This document shows positions 21,504 to 29,567 of a stretch of DNA of 64,000 nucleotides, piece after piece; the stretch's first letter is position 1; each line of letters starts with the position of its first letter. The position numbers and the translations under genes were made by a program. The notes beneath the pieces were generated by a model. The model ran no database searches. It worked only from the letters and a program-made list of their open reading frames with translations, and was not told where the DNA came from. The stretch is from a virus, in IMG/VR virus record IMGVR_UViG_3300032285_004073, positions 1 to 64,000 of that record; one strand, given 5' to 3'.

Positions 21504-21720
21504 CCTTTTTTTTATTGCTATATCTTTATATGCAAATGATACTAATTCATTATCCAATATAACAGATTTAAATACATTTTTAAATCAATCACAAAATGTT
21601 TATTATTTAAAAATACATAACGATAAAAATTTAAACATTATTTTAACAGGAGAAACAATTTTTGAATCAAATATTAAAAGAATTGATACACATAGCTGTT
21701 TTAAAATAATTTTTTGGTAA
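21472..21720 (+). CDS. Small secreted protein
   Basis: The 82-residue product begins MKVLMFILRFSLFFIAISLYA followed by ND, a good signal peptide with a likely cleavage after Ala. The remaining 60 residues are polar and contain one Cys. It would act in the periplasm. No homologue is recognised, and the overlap with the preceding gene makes the start slightly uncertain. Confidence 0.55.
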   Translation: MKVLMFILRFSLFFIAISLYANDTNSLSNITDLNTFLNQSQNVYYLKIHNDKNLNIILTGETIFESNIKRIDTHSCFKIIFW

Positions 21721-21724
21721 GTAT

Positions 21725-22255
21725 ATGAAAAAGATGCAAGGAATAGAAAATGTAATTTTTAGCAAAACAGTTCTTTCTGCTAAAATTAAGTCCTTAGGCA
21801 GGTCTATTACTCGTGATTATAAAGACCAAGAATTAACCATTATTAGTTTAATGGCTGGTAGTATCTTATTTACAGCTGATTTAATAAGAGAAATTAACAT
21901 TCCAATTCATTTATATGCTATAACAGTATCAAGTTATAATGGAGAAAAAATAAGCTCAGGAATTTTAAATATTAAAGAATCTTTACCAAATTGTGAAAAT
22001 AAAAATATATTATTAGTAGATGATATTTTAGATTCTGGGTTAACACTTTCTACATTAAAAAATAATATACAAGTTTTGAACCCACTTTCTGTTAAGACTT
22101 GTGTTTTATTGAAAAAAAATATAGCCAGGGATCATACAGTAGAACCAGATTATTATGGATTTGATATAGGAGAGGAATTCGTAGTGGGTTATGGTCTAGA
22201 TTATCAGGGTTTGTATAGAAATGTTCCTTATATAGGGACTTTGCAGGATAAATAA
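21725..22255 (+). CDS. hpt: Hypoxanthine/guanine phosphoribosyltransferase
   Basis: HPRT joins hypoxanthine or guanine with PRPP to give IMP or GMP. The 176-residue protein has the PRPP-binding loop ILLVDDILDSGLTLSTL (about 97-113) and the C-terminal signature PDYYGFDIGEEFVVGYGLDYQG (about 137-158), which contacts the purine. Length is typical for bacterial Hpt. Together with the PurA-like enzyme at 17381 it could route salvaged hypoxanthine toward AMP. Start is ATG 21725 in a TATATG context. Confidence 0.87.
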   Translation: MKKMQGIENVIFSKTVLSAKIKSLGRSITRDYKDQELTIISLMAGSILFTADLIREINIPIHLYAITVSSYNGEKISSGILNIKESLPNCENKNILLVDDILDSGLTLSTLKNNIQVLNPLSVKTCVLLKKNIARDHTVEPDYYGFDIGEEFVVGYGLDYQGLYRNVPYIGTLQDK

Positions 22256-22263
22256 GATATATT

Positions 22264-22620
22264 ATGAATGACATTTCTTTATTAAAAGAAGCTTATGATA
22301 AAGTTCTTAAAAGAAACTTGAGAGAAGATTTAAGTGTAGATACCATTTCTCCAGAAATGCCAGTACAAGCTTCTTTAGCCGCGGGACCAGAAACCACCAC
22401 ATTAACACCAGCTTTACTAGACTCTCCTATGGATAAAGAAGAGAGTGAAGTACATGATATGGTAATTGCTAAACTTTTACAAATTCAATCTGAAGCTAAT
22501 GAAGCTTTAAACTTTGTTAAAAGTGGTAAAACCGTTGAGTCTTGGATGTTTGCTTTAGTTGAATTGGCAGCTGATAAGGTCAGCACAGTTAAAAATCATT
22601 TAGAGTTCAGCCAAGGTTAA
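22264..22620 (+). CDS. Hypothetical protein with short leader-like N terminus
   Basis: The 118-residue protein begins MNDISLLKEAYDKVLKRN, which shares LxxEAYxKV with the 7449 gene. It then has a Pro/Thr/Ala-rich linker and a C-terminal helical domain. It may be a virion-associated or head protein on the basis of this leader, but no firm function can be given. Confidence 0.65.
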   Translation: MNDISLLKEAYDKVLKRNLREDLSVDTISPEMPVQASLAAGPETTTLTPALLDSPMDKEESEVHDMVIAKLLQIQSEANEALNFVKSGKTVESWMFALVELAADKVSTVKNHLEFSQG

Positions 22621-22623
22621 TAC

Positions 22624-22651
22624 TTGTAATTCCTTTTATATAGTATATAAT
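22624..22651 (+). promoter_or_regulatory. Sigma70-like promoter for the HNH gene
   Basis: TTGTAA (22624-22629), 16-nt spacer, TATAAT (22646-22651), 14 nt to the ATG. Confidence 0.6.
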
Positions 22652-22665
22652 ATATACTTTATACA

Positions 22666-23256
22666 ATGAATGCAGATCATTTAAAATGGCAGACGGTTTT
22701 AGTGTTAAACCGTAATTGGCAAGCTATACACGTTAAATCTCCATCAGAAGCCTTGGCTATGATGTTTTCAGATACAGCTACTGGTCTTGATGTATTAGGT
22801 CAGGATAATATGGTTCCTTATAGATGGAATGAATGGGTTAATTTACCTTATGATGAAAATTCTAGTTATATTAAAACTATAAGAGGAAATATTAAAATTC
22901 CTAAAATCATTATTTTAGCCGAATATGATAAAGTACCTCAAAAAAGACCGAAATTTTCATCTAAAGGTATTTGGAATAGAGACGGTGGTATTTGTCAATA
23001 TACTGGTCAAAAATTGACCCCAAATGAAGGTAATATAGATCATGTAATACCAAGATCTCGTGGTGGCAAATCTACTTGGACTAATTGTGTTTTGGTGCAT
23101 AAAGAAGTTAATGCTAAAAAAGCAGATAGATTGCCGCAAGAAGCTGGTTTAAAATTAATAAGACAACCAAAAGAGCCTAATTCATTGCCCTCTACTTTTT
23201 ATATTAAAAACAGACATAAAATTAGAGAATGGGAATTGTTTTTAAAATATGAGTAG
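22666..23256 (+). CDS. HNH endonuclease
   Basis: The 196-residue protein has a C-terminal HNH domain: GGICQYTGQKL (about 107-117), IDHVIPRSRGGKSTWTNCVLV (about 125-145) and KEVNAKKADRLPQEAGLKL. The conserved HxxPxxxGG, the Asn and the final H/N-region residues are present. The N-terminal half (VLVLNRNWQAIHV) is shared with a group of bacterial and phage HNH proteins. It overlaps the dCMP deaminase by 8 nt, so it is probably an integrated gene rather than a recent homing insert. Confidence 0.8.
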   Translation: MNADHLKWQTVLVLNRNWQAIHVKSPSEALAMMFSDTATGLDVLGQDNMVPYRWNEWVNLPYDENSSYIKTIRGNIKIPKIIILAEYDKVPQKRPKFSSKGIWNRDGGICQYTGQKLTPNEGNIDHVIPRSRGGKSTWTNCVLVHKEVNAKKADRLPQEAGLKLIRQPKEPNSLPSTFYIKNRHKIREWELFLKYE

Positions 23257-23674
23257 AATAACTTGGGAAGAGTATGCTTTGAAAATAGCTGAGGTTGCTA
23301 GTCTTCGAAGTGAAGACCCACGAACTAAAGTAGGATGTTGTTTATTGAGACACGATCACACAATAGCTAGTTTAGGGTATAATGGAGCACCAGCAGGTGT
23401 TGAAATACCTTGGGACAATAGAGAAGAAAAACATAAAAGAGTAATTCATGCAGAAATCAATGCTTTAAGAATGATTAAACCAGGAGAGTGTTATCTAGCT
23501 GCAGTTACTCATTCTTGTTGTAATGATTGTTTAAAATCATTAGCAGCTTATGGTATTAAAAAAATAGTTTATAGAAACTATTATGATGCTGGATATCCAT
23601 TAGAGGATATTGCTAAAGAGTTTGGAATAGAAATTGTAAAAATAGCCTCTGGTGCTCAATCAGAACTAAATTAA
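23249..23674 (+). CDS. dCMP deaminase family protein
   Basis: This enzyme type deaminates dCMP to dUMP, feeding ThyX. The 141-residue protein has PRTKVGCCLL (about 24-33), the zinc/catalytic HAEINAL (about 68-74) and a second zinc site, SCCNDCLK (about 90-97). The usual sequence there is PCxxC; here Pro is replaced by Cys. Length and motifs fit a phage deoxycytidylate deaminase. It is coupled to the HNH gene upstream and converges with hsp20. Confidence 0.82.
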   Translation: MSRITWEEYALKIAEVASLRSEDPRTKVGCCLLRHDHTIASLGYNGAPAGVEIPWDNREEKHKRVIHAEINALRMIKPGECYLAAVTHSCCNDCLKSLAAYGIKKIVYRNYYDAGYPLEDIAKEFGIEIVKIASGAQSELN

Positions 23675-23678
23675 ACTC

Positions 23679-24170
23679 TTAGCCAACCTTAACGTCAATA
23701 TTAATGACTTCTGGTTGAACCACAGGAACGACTACTCGCAGTAAGCCGTCTGTGTATGTTGATGTAATGTTTTTTGCGTCGGATTTATCACTAAGAGTAA
23801 ATGACAATTGTCCCTTTCTCTTACTGATACCCTTTTTGACGTAGGCTGTATTTTCAACAATTACATCCTCTTCTTTCTCAACATCAATAACAAGATGTCC
23901 ATCACGGACTTTAATATTAATGTTGTCTTTACCAATACCAGCCAATGCTACTTCAATAATATAGCTTGTTGGTTGGCCATCTTTATCCTTTGTCGCTTTG
24001 ACATTATAAGGATATACTGCATTCGGAACGTCAAAAGCGCGTCCATAATCAAGTTCTTCAAGAACTTCTTTAATCCAGCTGTCATTGAACAGAGCAGGAA
24101 GCTGGTTAATTCCTGAACCTGTAGCAGGAATGACCCTGCCGATCGTGTATGGTTGTATTGTTGTTGTCAT
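23679..24170 (-). CDS. Small heat-shock protein (Hsp20/alpha-crystallin)
   Basis: The 163-residue protein has the alpha-crystallin domain: VPNAVYPYNVKATKDKDG (about 45-62), YIIEVALAGIGKDNINIKV (about 66-84), DGHLVIDVEKEE, and GQLSFTLSDKSDAKNITSTYTDGLLRVVVPV (about 118-148). The GLLRVVVP element is the A-x-x-x-n-G-v-L end of the domain. Such chaperones are common in T4-like cyanophages. Unlike its neighbours it has a strong Shine-Dalgarno (AAAGGAG) and a leader of about 65 nt from a perfect TATAAATA box. Confidence 0.9.
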   Translation of the reverse strand: MTTTIQPYTIGRVIPATGSGINQLPALFNDSWIKEVLEELDYGRAFDVPNAVYPYNVKATKDKDGQPTSYIIEVALAGIGKDNINIKVRDGHLVIDVEKEEDVIVENTAYVKKGISKRKGQLSFTLSDKSDAKNITSTYTDGLLRVVVPVVQPEVINIDVKVG

Positions 24171-24239
24171 ATATTTCTCCTTTGTTAAGCGAGTTAATAT
24201 GTTTAGCTTTAGTCTTTTTGAGCACCAGAGCTATGAATA

Positions 24240-24247
24240 TATTTATA
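24240..24247 (-). promoter_or_regulatory. Perfect T4-late consensus TATAAATA for hsp20
   Basis: TATAAATA on the minus strand about 70 nt upstream of the hsp20 ATG; with AAAGGAG just before the start, it makes a long leader with a Shine-Dalgarno. Confidence 0.6.
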
Positions 24248-24274
24248 CACTAATCTAAAATTATCTCAACTTTT

Positions 24275-25951
24275 TTATGCTTCACATGATTTACAAGTCA
24301 TAATAGAACGAGCTAAATCTTTAGAAGGATTAGAACTTCTTTGATAATAAAGTGATTTAATACCTTGTTCCCATGCAAAAATATTAAGCTCATTTACTGC
24401 CTTGGGAGATGTTCCTGCTGGTATCATAAGATTTAAACTTTGACCTTGATCAATATACTTTTGACGACCTGCTGCTTGAATAACAATTTCTTTTTGAGAT
24501 GTTTCTGCAAAAGTCTTGAAAACTTCTTTTTCTTCTTCTGTAAGGAAATCTAAATGTTGAACAGATCCTCCATGAATGAGAATGGATTTCCAAGTTTCCT
24601 CGTCATTCTTATCTTTCAATTTAAGTAAATTTTTAAGATAAGGATTTTTATAAGTAAATTTACCTTTTGCTAAATCTTTAACAAAGTAATTTGATTCAAG
24701 AGGTTCAATACTTGGTGATACTTGACCAAGAATGAAAGATGACGATGTAGTAGGAGCAACAGCAAGTGTTGTTGTATTTCTACGATTATAACCCTTAAGC
24801 AATTCTGGTTCCCCAATCAATTCTGAAAGTTCTTTAGTTGCTTTGTCTGCTCTTTCACGGATTGTTTTCCAAATAGTATTATTAAGAAATTTGGCTTCCA
24901 TGGATTCAAATGCAATTAATTTAGATTGAAGAAGTGAATGCCACCCAAGGACACCCAGGCCTAAAGCTCTATGTCTTATAGCAAACTTTCTCGGGGCATC
25001 CATAAAAGGCATGTCTTTGGTTTTATCAATAAATTCTGACATGACAGCATCAAGAAAATAAATCATAGTTTCTACGGCATCAGTGTCTTTCCATTCTTCC
25101 CACTTTTCAAGATTCATAGAAGAAAGATCACATACAAATGATTCATCATCACTATTAGGGAGCATGATTTCTGTGCAAAGATTAGAATGATTAATCTTTA
25201 AATTCTTATCTTTATAAACCTGCGGAGCTTGATTATTGACGTTATCTGTAAAGAAAATATAAGGATATCCAGACTCAAATCTTTTTTTAAGAACTAAACC
25301 CCAAATTCTACGTTTTTCTTTATCCCCATCAATCATGGATTTCATCCACTCATCACTGACTGTAACACCAATAGAAAGATTTTGAATCTCATTGCCCTCT
25401 GAACGAATTTTTAAGAATTCTTCTATGTCCTTATGATCAATAGGAAGATAAGAAGCAAAAGACCCTCTTCGCACGTTTCCTTGAGAAATGACATTCATTA
25501 AACTCTCAAAAAGCTCCATAAAGTGAACTGTTCCTGTAGACTCCCCTCCTGAAGAAATTGGGGTACCTCTACTTCTTAAAGATCCAAAATAAGCAGAGGT
25601 ACCTCCACCACCTTTTGTCATCATGCCCACTTCAGAAACTTTCTCTAGAATACCTTCCATGGTATCTGGAATATGGGAACCAAAACAAGAAATAGGAAGA
25701 CCTCTATTACGACCAAAATTAGACCAGATAGGAGATGCTAGAGAATAAAAACCTCTATGCATATAATCTTCAAACTTTTTTGCAAATTTTGTATCTCCTG
25801 TAAAATCAACCAAGATTTTTTGAGCTGCTTTGGCTATATCTTTGATTCTTTGTTCTGGTGTTTCTCCCTCTAACAAATAACCTCTTTGAAGGAATTTTCT
25901 GGAATCTTTGTTGAGCCAATAAATATCGGAATGCTGCGCTTCGGTAGTCAT
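24275..25951 (-). CDS. nrdA: Ribonucleotide reductase large subunit (class Ia, short)
   Basis: NrdA reduces ribonucleotides to deoxyribonucleotides. The 558-residue protein has PISCFGSHIPD (first redox Cys), KGGGGTSAYFG, SQGNVRRGSFASYLP, HSNLCTEIMLP (the Asn/Cys/Glu radical triad) and a C-terminal CKSCEA thiol pair. The N-terminal ATP cone is missing, so allosteric activity control is probably lost, as in many T4-like marine phages. It is followed downstream by hsp20 and preceded by nrdB. Confidence 0.93.
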   Translation of the reverse strand: MTTEAQHSDIYWLNKDSRKFLQRGYLLEGETPEQRIKDIAKAAQKILVDFTGDTKFAKKFEDYMHRGFYSLASPIWSNFGRNRGLPISCFGSHIPDTMEGILEKVSEVGMMTKGGGGTSAYFGSLRSRGTPISSGGESTGTVHFMELFESLMNVISQGNVRRGSFASYLPIDHKDIEEFLKIRSEGNEIQNLSIGVTVSDEWMKSMIDGDKEKRRIWGLVLKKRFESGYPYIFFTDNVNNQAPQVYKDKNLKINHSNLCTEIMLPNSDDESFVCDLSSMNLEKWEEWKDTDAVETMIYFLDAVMSEFIDKTKDMPFMDAPRKFAIRHRALGLGVLGWHSLLQSKLIAFESMEAKFLNNTIWKTIRERADKATKELSELIGEPELLKGYNRRNTTTLAVAPTTSSSFILGQVSPSIEPLESNYFVKDLAKGKFTYKNPYLKNLLKLKDKNDEETWKSILIHGGSVQHLDFLTEEEKEVFKTFAETSQKEIVIQAAGRQKYIDQGQSLNLMIPAGTSPKAVNELNIFAWEQGIKSLYYQRSSNPSKDLARSIMTCKSCEA

Positions 25952-25997
25952 AAAAATTGATTACTATATCTTATCGAATTACTAATGAATAGCAATC

Positions 25998-26969
25998 TTA
26001 AAATAAGTCTGATTCATCAAATGATTGGTTCTTCTTGGAATATTCAACTGGACGAGAATGGAAAAAATCTGTCATATTGTTTCCGAGTAATTCTTCTTCA
26101 AACCATTTTGTCGATTTGAGAAGCTCATTATTAACTTCAAATGCTTTTCTAAAACCAATTTGAACAAGAGAATCATTAATGCGATTCTTGATAAATTCTT
26201 TTAAGATTCCAGCAGTAAGACCTTCTTCTTGAATTCCGTTTACCATCCAATCAACAATCTTTGCTTCGGATTTGAAAGCTTCACCAGCTTCAAATATAAT
26301 TTTATCTTCTAATTCTGCATCAAAGAGATCTGGATATTCTTGACGAATGGTATTAATAATTTTTATACCAACGAGAGCATGAATATTCTCTTCGTTACGA
26401 GTATACTTTACTTGCTGATCTGTATCTTTAAGAACATTCTTAAATCTTGCGAACCAATTGATTACATAAAATTGTGAGAACAAGCTAACATTCTCAACAA
26501 ATAATGTAAATAAAATCAAAGCATAAAGATACTGTTTTTTAGAATCTTTATAAAAACGATGAGTATATTTACGAAGGTAATTTACACGGCCCTGAATCCA
26601 GTCAAGCTTTAAATTTTGTTCAAAAACTTCTTCAAGACCTAATACAGAAATAAGTCTTTCATAAGCATTATTATGAATGACTTCCACATTCGCCATTACA
26701 TATCCAAGATCCTGTAATGATGGATGTGGAAGATTCTCACCGAGTTTTGCCCAAAAGGTTTTAACCGCAACTTCAATCTGACCAATTGCGGAAAGTGTAC
26801 GTATGATAATTTCTCTTTCTTGATCTGTTAAATTAACTTTAAATTGTTGAATATCTGATTTAAAACTGAATTCTTTATCAGTCCAAAATCCATTGTGCAT
26901 TGCTTCAATGTATTCATCTGTCCAGGTGTAAAGGTTAGGTTTGCGTGAAATTTGTTCGTCGAATATCAT
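25998..26969 (-). CDS. nrdB: Ribonucleotide reductase small subunit
   Basis: NrdB holds the di-iron tyrosyl radical for NrdA. The 323-residue protein contains ANVEVIHNNAYERLI (about 93-107), ENVSLFSQFYVINWFA (about 158-173) and NEENIHALVGIKIIN (about 191-205), which carry the iron ligands Glu/His. Length matches the family. It is 46 nt upstream of nrdA on the same strand. A TAAATA box (26982-26987) lies 12 nt upstream of the ATG. Confidence 0.93.
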   Translation of the reverse strand: MIFDEQISRKPNLYTWTDEYIEAMHNGFWTDKEFSFKSDIQQFKVNLTDQEREIIIRTLSAIGQIEVAVKTFWAKLGENLPHPSLQDLGYVMANVEVIHNNAYERLISVLGLEEVFEQNLKLDWIQGRVNYLRKYTHRFYKDSKKQYLYALILFTLFVENVSLFSQFYVINWFARFKNVLKDTDQQVKYTRNEENIHALVGIKIINTIRQEYPDLFDAELEDKIIFEAGEAFKSEAKIVDWMVNGIQEEGLTAGILKEFIKNRINDSLVQIGFRKAFEVNNELLKSTKWFEEELLGNNMTDFFHSRPVEYSKKNQSFDESDLF

Positions 26970-26981
26970 ATCTTTGTCTTC

Positions 26982-26987
26982 TATTTA
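26982..26987 (-). promoter_or_regulatory. Late-type TAAATA box for nrdB-nrdA
   Basis: CTAAATAGAAG on the minus strand, 12 nt before the nrdB ATG. Confidence 0.45.
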
Positions 26988-27018
26988 GTGATCAATTATC
27001 TTTATTTTAAAATAATAA

Positions 27019-27444
27019 TCACTTAGAATTTAAGGTATTTTTAACTCTAGATAACTTTTTGATTTTCAACGATTTATTTTTTTTATTTTTTCTTTTTTTG
27101 GCTATTTTTTCTAAAAAATTCTTTTGTAATTCTGATTTATAAATTTTATTTGATAGGTGTTTTAAAAAAGCTGCATTTTCTAAACGTGTACTAGTGTTTA
27201 TAAGTCTTTTTTCTGTATAAAGTACCTGTGTTTCACTCCAGTCGGGGAATAGATAATGAACACATTCGTGATATGCAGTTGCTAATAATTCACCACTTGG
27301 GTTTAATTCTATATCAGTCCAATTACAATAACCGTGCGCCCCTCTCATTTTACGAATTGCAAAAAATTCCGGAGGTTTACGCTTGACCAAACTTAAACAT
27401 CTTTTATATATTAATGATAAATCTTTTTTGGTCAATTTTTGCAT
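27019..27444 (-). CDS. SprT-like HExxH metalloprotein
   Basis: The 141-residue protein has ATAYHECVHYLFPDWSE (about 56-72), with HECVH as the HExxH zinc motif. The motif is placed mid-protein as in small SprT/WLM-like domains, and the C-terminal third is very Lys-rich. It may be a DNA-associated protease or just a metal-binding protein. It is transcribed divergently from the AAA ATPase gene. Confidence 0.6.
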   Translation of the reverse strand: MQKLTKKDLSLIYKRCLSLVKRKPPEFFAIRKMRGAHGYCNWTDIELNPSGELLATAYHECVHYLFPDWSETQVLYTEKRLINTSTRLENAAFLKHLSNKIYKSELQKNFLEKIAKKRKNKKNKSLKIKKLSRVKNTLNSK

Positions 27445-27451
27445 ACTTTAA

Positions 27452-27457
27452 TACTTA
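27452..27457 (-). promoter_or_regulatory. Late-type TAAGTA box for the HExxH gene
   Basis: TAAGTA on the minus strand ending 7 nt before the ATG at 27444. Confidence 0.4.
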
Positions 27458-27487
27458 GATTATAAACACTGATTATAAGATTTCAAG

Positions 27488-27515
27488 TTGATAGTGTCTA
27501 ATAAAGCTATATATT
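27488..27515 (+). promoter_or_regulatory. Sigma70-like promoter for the AAA ATPase-nuclease pair
   Basis: TTGATA (27488-27493), 16-nt spacer, TATATT (27510-27515), 6 nt before the ATG. Confidence 0.65.
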
Positions 27516-27521
27516 AATAAT

Positions 27522-28736
27522 ATGTTTGATGCAAAATCTAAAAATTTATTAGGATTTAAAAAAGATGATACAGAATCTTATTATAACCTGATTAATGATA
27601 ATGAGTTCCCTATAAGGAGGTATATTTATAATACCTTTAAAGTTGCGCCGTGTTTTTATTATCCTGATGAAGATTTTAACGGAGATATTTTACCATTTCT
27701 TCTTAAAAACGGTAAATTAATGAGTTTTACTTCGACTGGTAAAATTGATTTAATACAAAAAGATTCTTTAAAAGGAGTGAGAGGGGGAACATTTTGGTTT
27801 AGTTATAAAGATGTTTTTATTAGAGTTACTATTAAAAATCAAACAGATGAGAAGGAACATTTGAGGATTGGTGCAGGGTTTGCATCTAAGGAAATATTGT
27901 GGGAAGAAACGGATGAAGATTTGAAATATTCTTCTTCTTTAACTTTTAATGTAAGTTTTGTAGCTCCTTCTAGTGTACAAAAATATCCCTTAGAAGATTT
28001 TGTGCAATTTATTTCAAAACCGGAAAAAGCCAAAGTTCATCTTTTTATTAAAAATCAATACGGAGAATATGATTTTGAACCTATTAAGATTGATATACCG
28101 GAAAATATAGATTTAGAATTAAATTATGGTAAAGATTTTCTTGAGGTGGATAAGACTATTAAAGAAAGACTTTCAGAAAAATCTAGTGGTTTATATATGT
28201 TTCACGGACCTCCTGGAACCGGTAAAACTACCTATATCAAACACTTAGCAGCACAAATTGATAGAGATTTCATATATGTCCCAACAAGTATGTTGGAATT
28301 CTTTACATCAGATCCTAATAGTTTAAGTGTACTTTTACAAAAATCTAATTCTGTTCTTATTTTAGAAGATGCAGAAAAGGCTATTATGAAAAGAGAAGAT
28401 AATGGAATGGGGTCTAGTGTTTCTTCTCTTCTAAATCTTTCAGATGGTATTATGAGCGATATTTTAAAAACAGCAGTTGTCTTAACCTACAATTGTTCTA
28501 GACAAGATGTTGACGAAGCATTAAAAAGGAAAGGGAGACTTAGAGCTGATTATGAATTTGATTTACTTAAACCAGAGGAAGCTAAAAAATTAGCAAAGTC
28601 ACTAGACTACCCAGATGAATTAATAGAAAAAGAAATTAAGGAAAAAATGTCCATTGCAGATGTTTATAATCTTAAAGATAAGGTTGATTTTTATGAAAAG
28701 AAAGAAGAAGAACAACCAAGAATAGGTTTTAGATAA
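27522..28736 (+). CDS. AAA ATPase (Bcs1/CDC48-like)
   Basis: The 404-residue protein has a unique N-terminal half and a C-terminal AAA domain. This has Walker A FHGPPGTGKTTYIKHLA (about 227-243), Walker B SVLILEDAEKAI (about 280-291), a sensor/arginine-finger region (LSDGIMSDILKTAVVLTYNC) and RKGRLRADYEFDLL (about 338-351), typical of Bcs1-type AAA proteins. It is fused by TAATG to a PD-(D/E)XK nuclease gene, so the two likely act together on DNA or protein-DNA complexes. Similar ATPases occur in T4-like phages without a settled role. Confidence 0.8.
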   Translation: MFDAKSKNLLGFKKDDTESYYNLINDNEFPIRRYIYNTFKVAPCFYYPDEDFNGDILPFLLKNGKLMSFTSTGKIDLIQKDSLKGVRGGTFWFSYKDVFIRVTIKNQTDEKEHLRIGAGFASKEILWEETDEDLKYSSSLTFNVSFVAPSSVQKYPLEDFVQFISKPEKAKVHLFIKNQYGEYDFEPIKIDIPENIDLELNYGKDFLEVDKTIKERLSEKSSGLYMFHGPPGTGKTTYIKHLAAQIDRDFIYVPTSMLEFFTSDPNSLSVLLQKSNSVLILEDAEKAIMKREDNGMGSSVSSLLNLSDGIMSDILKTAVVLTYNCSRQDVDEALKRKGRLRADYEFDLLKPEEAKKLAKSLDYPDELIEKEIKEKMSIADVYNLKDKVDFYEKKEEEQPRIGFR

Positions 28737-29521
28737 TGGATACCTTTTCAAAATTAGAAAAAACTTTTGATCATATTCTTTTTGTAGATAAAGATCATAG
28801 TTATAGAATTAACGGCAAAATTGCTAAATATTCTGTAACTAAAATTCTTAAAAAATATGAAAAGCCGTTTCCAAGAGATGAAATGGCAAAGCATGTTGCT
28901 AATAAAAAAGGTGTATTAATTGAAGATATTTTACAAGAGTGGGATTATAAAAGAGATTACTCATCACATAAAGGATCAGAATTTCATTTATTTGCAGAAA
29001 ATTATCTACAACGCAGACAGATACCTATTGATAGAAAGGCTATAGAGGTTTTCTTAAAAGAAAATCATAATATAGGAACTGTAGAAGATTATTATAAAGA
29101 ACAAGCACATCTTATTACCAATTTTTTAAATTTTTATAAATGGTGGAAAGAAGATCATGTTTTAATCAAACCAGAATTTGTAGTGGGGGATGAAAATGCT
29201 AGTGTGTGCGGTACTATTGACAATCTTTCTTATAATACCAAAACTAAGAAATTGGTAATATTTGATTATAAAACCAATAAAGCTATAGAAAAGAAAAATT
29301 CAAGAGGAGAAACTTTGTTGCCTCCTTTTCAATATTTACCATCTTGTGAGTTGACTAAATATAGTTTACAGCTTTGTTTATATCAGCATATTATAGAAAA
29401 GCATACTGGGTTAGAAGTAGAAAAAAATTACATTGTTTGGGTAAACGGGAAAGAAAATTATGAATTGATAGAATGTTTAGATCTAAGCAAAGAAGCAGAA
29501 CAAATTCTACAAGAAGCATAA
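28736..29521 (+). CDS. PD-(D/E)XK nuclease (RecB/Cas4-like)
   Basis: The 261-residue protein has HKGSEFHLFAENYLQ (about 80-94), IKPEFVVGDENASVCGTIDNL (about 142-162), KLVIFDYKTNKAI (about 170-182) and YSLQLCLYQHIIE (about 205-217). The Asp, the D-Y-K triad and the final Q-x-x-x-Y are the PD-(D/E)XK/RecB-family active site. It is co-expressed with the AAA ATPase upstream. A recombination or DNA-processing role is likely. Confidence 0.8.
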   Translation: MDTFSKLEKTFDHILFVDKDHSYRINGKIAKYSVTKILKKYEKPFPRDEMAKHVANKKGVLIEDILQEWDYKRDYSSHKGSEFHLFAENYLQRRQIPIDRKAIEVFLKENHNIGTVEDYYKEQAHLITNFLNFYKWWKEDHVLIKPEFVVGDENASVCGTIDNLSYNTKTKKLVIFDYKTNKAIEKKNSRGETLLPPFQYLPSCELTKYSLQLCLYQHIIEKHTGLEVEKNYIVWVNGKENYELIECLDLSKEAEQILQEA

Positions 29522-29549
29522 TTTTAATTGAATTGGACATCAAACGAGG

Positions 29550-29555
29550 TAAATA
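29550..29555 (+). promoter_or_regulatory. Late-type TAAATA box for the 29568 gene
   Basis: GGTAAATATT, 12 nt before the ATG. Confidence 0.5.
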
Positions 29556-29567
29556 TTATCACAACAT

